A DNA stretch of 64,000 bases, from assembly GCA_000231825.2 (NCBI GenBank), contig JH720341.1, forward strand, positions 263,766-327,765. The letters are read 5' to 3'. Below are positions 61,001 to 64,000 of this stretch, piece by piece. The stretch's first letter is position 1, and each line of letters starts with the position of its first letter. A model generated the notes under the pieces. That model did no database searches. It was not told where the DNA came from and saw only the letters and a list, made by a program, of their open reading frames with translations. Position numbers and translations under genes: made by a program. This stretch comes from Tetrahymena elliotti 4EA (lineage: Eukaryota > Ciliophora > Oligohymenophorea > Hymenostomatida > Tetrahymenidae).

Positions 61001-62761
61001 TTGTATTGCTATTTTTTAAATGTTTTTTGCTTTTTTAAAGAAATATGGAAATAAATGATGAAGGAAATGTTTATTTTACTAATTAAACTATTAAATAACT
61101 CAGATAAATAAATATAAGTTACACACAAAAAAATGCAAATCAATATTGTTATCATATTAAAAATAAATACCTTTTTCTAATTTTAGTAATTATAAATTAT
61201 ATATTTTGCATAAAACCCTGAAATAAATTTTGGTTTTGAATAGAAGAATTCAAATTTGATACAGCTAAAAAATAAATTAATTAGCCAGTTACCAACTTGA
61301 ATCAAAGAAAATAGATAACAAAATCTATAAAAGGGAGGATGAATAAAAAAAGTAAAAATAACTAGTATAAATTTAAAATTCAGTATTTATCTAAAATGTT
61401 ACCACTAAATAACATTTTTACTTTGGTCAAATCAAAGAAAGATCAAAAGAATAGATTTATTTAAATAAATGAAAATGCCATCAATTTTTATTAAAAATAC
61501 AAAATTTGTGCAAAAAATATTTGATGTGTTCTTCTAGATCGAGTAAGTATTTAGGTAGAGTTTTTTTTACCTATTTTAATTAAAAAGGATATTTCACTCA
61601 GTATTTCCTTTCCAAGTAAATTACTAGTAAGAAAGATAATTTTAGTTCAGATCTCCCACAATTAAAAATTTAATTACACAATTCTAAAATGAAAACTATA
61701 TTTTTTTTTGAAGCAGCTTGTTTGTAATTAAATATTTCTAAATAAAGAATTGGATTAAAATTCACATATACTATGATCAAGGGCATATTATTACAATAAA
61801 AGCTATATTTAGAATGAAAATAGTTTCCCTTTAATTTTAATTAATGTTTAATGTAATTTGTTTGATTTTATTTAAATAGTACTTTGATGAAGTTTGATAT
61901 GAATATATTAGGCAAATATTTTTTGAAAAATTTATGAAAGTTTTCTCATGGGTGATTTAGACAACTCATTAAATTTTTGTGGTTTTGTTGACAAAGTTTT
62001 TGCAAATATTAGATGATATGTGACTTCATTTATATACAAATAAGAGGGAAAATTTATTAATGATTTCAAGTAGAGTTCTAGTAAGTATATATAACTCTTT
62101 CAATAGATTAAATACCTTTATTGACCATGATTTCCCAATTAATTTTATTAATTAATTCAAGAAGATTTTAATTGAATTTGAACAGACCGCACACATTTAA
62201 TCATATTCTTAGTTAAACCTTTATTTAAAATACCATATATCTAAAATACAATTAAGAAATTAAGATATTAGAACCTTCCTTAATTCTAATAAAAGAAAAT
62301 TGAAAGAAAAAGGTTAACTTCAAACAAAATTTAACTTAATTTTAATTCAATGAATACACTTCTTTTTGTTTATATAAAAAATATCAAGCGTCTTCAGTTA
62401 TACTTTCTTTGGAATTTTATATTTTTAATGCTTAAAAACTCTTTTAAAAACTAATTACATCAAGCATTTTAACCTATTGGCAAATCTGTTTATTTCTGAA
62501 ATTAACTAATTATTCAAAGATCATTTAAGGAAAAATATTCCCCGATTTGACTTTAATTATCAAAAAAGTGAAATAGTACCAAAGGAATAGTTATTATTCA
62601 ACTATTTATATCAAAGACTGGATGAAAAATAATTTCGATTTTTTAATTACAAACAATCTATCTTTAAATAGAATCAGAAATTAATACTCCAAATTCATAT
62701 AAAATTTAAAAAATTAATTATTTATCAAATATAAAAAATAAAAATCAATCAAATTATAATA
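58015..62761. other. Gene-free region of about 4.7 kb
   Basis: Lies between the start of the VWA gene (minus) and the start of the P5 ATPase gene (plus). On both strands, TGA codons are frequent in all frames I read, and no splice-joinable exons with ciliate codon character appear. It is extremely AT-rich. The only distinct element is the palindrome and hairpin at 58437-58466. It must contain the promoters of both flanking genes. Confidence 0.6.
58437..58466. repeat. Perfect 16-bp palindrome followed by a small hairpin
   Basis: AGTACCCTAGGGTACT (58437-58452) is its own reverse complement. It is directly followed by GCCTT-AGTA-AAGGC (58453-58466), a 5-bp stem with a 4-base loop. The G+C content is far above the surroundings, and a T-rich run follows at about 58500. 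It could be a protein-binding site or part of a small structured RNA. Confidence 0.75.
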
Positions 62762-64000
62762 ATGAGAGTTGATTCTATCGAAACTCAAATTGAAAACCCT
62801 ATTGACGTAGATAAAACAGATGTTGAGGGTGAACTAAAAATTAAATAAGTCACTTTGCTCAGAGAGATTATGTTTAAGAAAATCATATTTTTCCTTGTTG
62901 CTGTATTCTGTTCTGACAGACCCAATGTCCTCAAGAAAGTTTTTTATGAAGAAGTAACCAAACAAGAAGATGCTACCCACGTTTATGTTACCGCCTCTGA
63001 TTTAACAGACCATATAGAAGAAGCTCACTTGAAAGAAAATGCTCAAGAAGGTGGTGAAAAAGCTGTTTGTTTTGAAAATAGACTCTAAAAGTATATTTAC
63101 TACAAGAAGCAAAACAAGTTTAAAGCTATTGAATACTTTATCCAAGGCAAGTCTTACTCTGAAATTGCAAATAGTAAACCAATAACCTCAGACAAAGTCA
63201 ATTAATTGTAAAAAATTTTAATCAATTTTCTATTATATTTAACATTATAAATTATTATTATTCCTAAAACAATACCTAAATTATTCAAAAAAATTTAACG
63301 CCTTTACTTTTAAATCAAATAAAAATTATTAACAATTTAATAATACTTATAATTAATTATTAATAGATAGGTTTTTTATGGAAAGAGTGAAATTGAAATC
63401 AATGTTCCATCATTCTTAACTTTGATGTGGAGAGAATTCAAGAAACCTATTAACTTTTTGCTCTATTTTGGTATCATTGTTTGGGGTATTGAATAAATGT
63501 ATGTCTCAACTGCTATCACTGTTGTTTTTACTCTTACTATCAACTCCCTTATTTGCATATATATCCGTGGTGTCATGTAAAAGCTTAAGGATGCCTGTCT
63601 TAATGACACCTAAGTTATTGTTTACAGACATAATGGTTAAGCACTCTAAGAATTGACTATCTAATCTAATATGGTTGTACCTGGAGATATAGTCTTATTC
63701 AAAAGAGAAGTAACTCTTCCTTTTGATTGCGTAATTTTGGAAGGCTCCTGCTAAGTTACTGAAGCAAACATTACAGGTAATTAACAAAAAAATTTAGAAA
63801 AAATTACTAAACTTTGTTTATCAATTTGATGAATATTAAATTAAAATTTATAAAATAGGCGAAAATGTTGCAATTGGAAAGTGTCAAATTCCTGCTGATC
63901 ACCACAACGATATCTTTAAGTAAACTTCAAATATTTTAATCAATTTTGTATTTTAATTTATTTTTTATTTTCAAATAGATATGAATCAAGTAAATCTCAC
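62762..64000 (+). CDS. P5-type ATPase (ATP13A family), 5' part only
   Basis: ATG at 62762 gives MRVDSIETQIENPIDVDKTD. A hydrophobic hairpin follows (MFKKIIFFLVAVFCSDRPNV), as in the N-terminal membrane-dipping segment of P5 ATPases. After an intron at about 63211-63367 comes VFYGKSEIEINVPSFLTLMW, the P5 entry block before the first core membrane helices (NFLLYFGIIVWGIEQMYVST, AITVVFTLTINSLICIYIRG). The actuator domain then reads MVVPGDIVLF, PFDCVILEGSCQVTEANITG and ENVAIGKCQIP, where (T)GE is the dephosphorylation motif (ITGEN here). Two further introns, about 63776-63859 and 63919-63979, are visible. The phosphorylation domain lies beyond the window. Codons GTC, ACC, CTC and GCC are more frequent than in neighbours, suggesting high expression. 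P5B members move polyamines or lysosomal cations; P5A act in the ER. The P5B-like entry is favoured. Confidence 0.87.

Noticed and set aside
58015..62761. tRNA or snRNA genes in the gene desert
   Set aside because: I looked for the T-arm GTTCRANNC and for paired acceptor stems and found none; only the palindrome and hairpin stand out.

Overview
The window looks like macronuclear DNA of an oligohymenophorean ciliate, Tetrahymena-like. The evidence is the very high A+T content, reading frames that stay open only when TAA and TAG are read as glutamine, TGA as the only stop at every gene end, and GT-AG introns mostly of about 50-150 bp. Paramecium introns are far shorter, so Paramecium is unlikely. 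There is one 136-base run of N (5320-5455), so this is a draft assembly. Standard-code ORF calling breaks nearly every gene here. The gene models below were read by hand with the ciliate code, and most intron edges are approximate.

Left part (1-17.4 kb), all on the minus strand: the N-terminal half of a TTLL1/TTLL9-type tubulin ligase-like enzyme (1-930); an unknown 513-residue protein (1287-2828); an S28 serine carboxypeptidase (3375-5081) with decayed copies of its 3' end downstream; a glutathione S-transferase (5900-6813); a large Q/N-rich protein with repeated CTFxP motifs (7860-13121); a CFAP97-domain protein (14131-16069); and a degenerate ARF-like GTPase (16577-17398).

Middle part (17.4-48.5 kb): two plus-strand genes, a coiled-coil protein (17838-21187) and an unknown protein (21500-23122); a long minus-strand CCDC180-like protein (23709-29206); a plus-strand unknown protein with a C-terminal Cys cluster (29604-30866); a minus-strand cyclic-nucleotide-binding-domain protein (31315-34777); a plus-strand penicillin-binding-protein-type S11 peptidase (35948-38018); a minus-strand divergent protein kinase (38798-39865); a second, plus-strand cyclic-nucleotide-binding protein (41253-44111); and an intronless 1287-residue helical-repeat protein that may be importin-like (44609-48472).

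Right part (48.5-64 kb): a minus-strand protein joining a decayed DEAH-type helicase to an RBR ubiquitin ligase (49070-53850); a plus-strand secreted protein that may be BPI-like (55015-56403); a minus-strand VWA-domain protein (56866-58014); a gene-free stretch of about 4.7 kb holding one unusual palindrome/hairpin pair; and the 5' part of a P5-type ATPase (62762 to the window end).

Functionally, several genes point to cilia and microtubules: TTLL, CFAP97, CCDC180-like, and perhaps the CTFxP and coiled-coil proteins. Others suggest cyclic-nucleotide signalling (two CNBD proteins and a kinase). The most unusual genes are the pseudo-helicase/RBR fusion and the S11 peptidase, a bacterial cell-wall enzyme family in an organism without peptidoglycan. 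No operons are expected in a ciliate, and I saw no RNA genes, CRISPR arrays or intact mobile elements.
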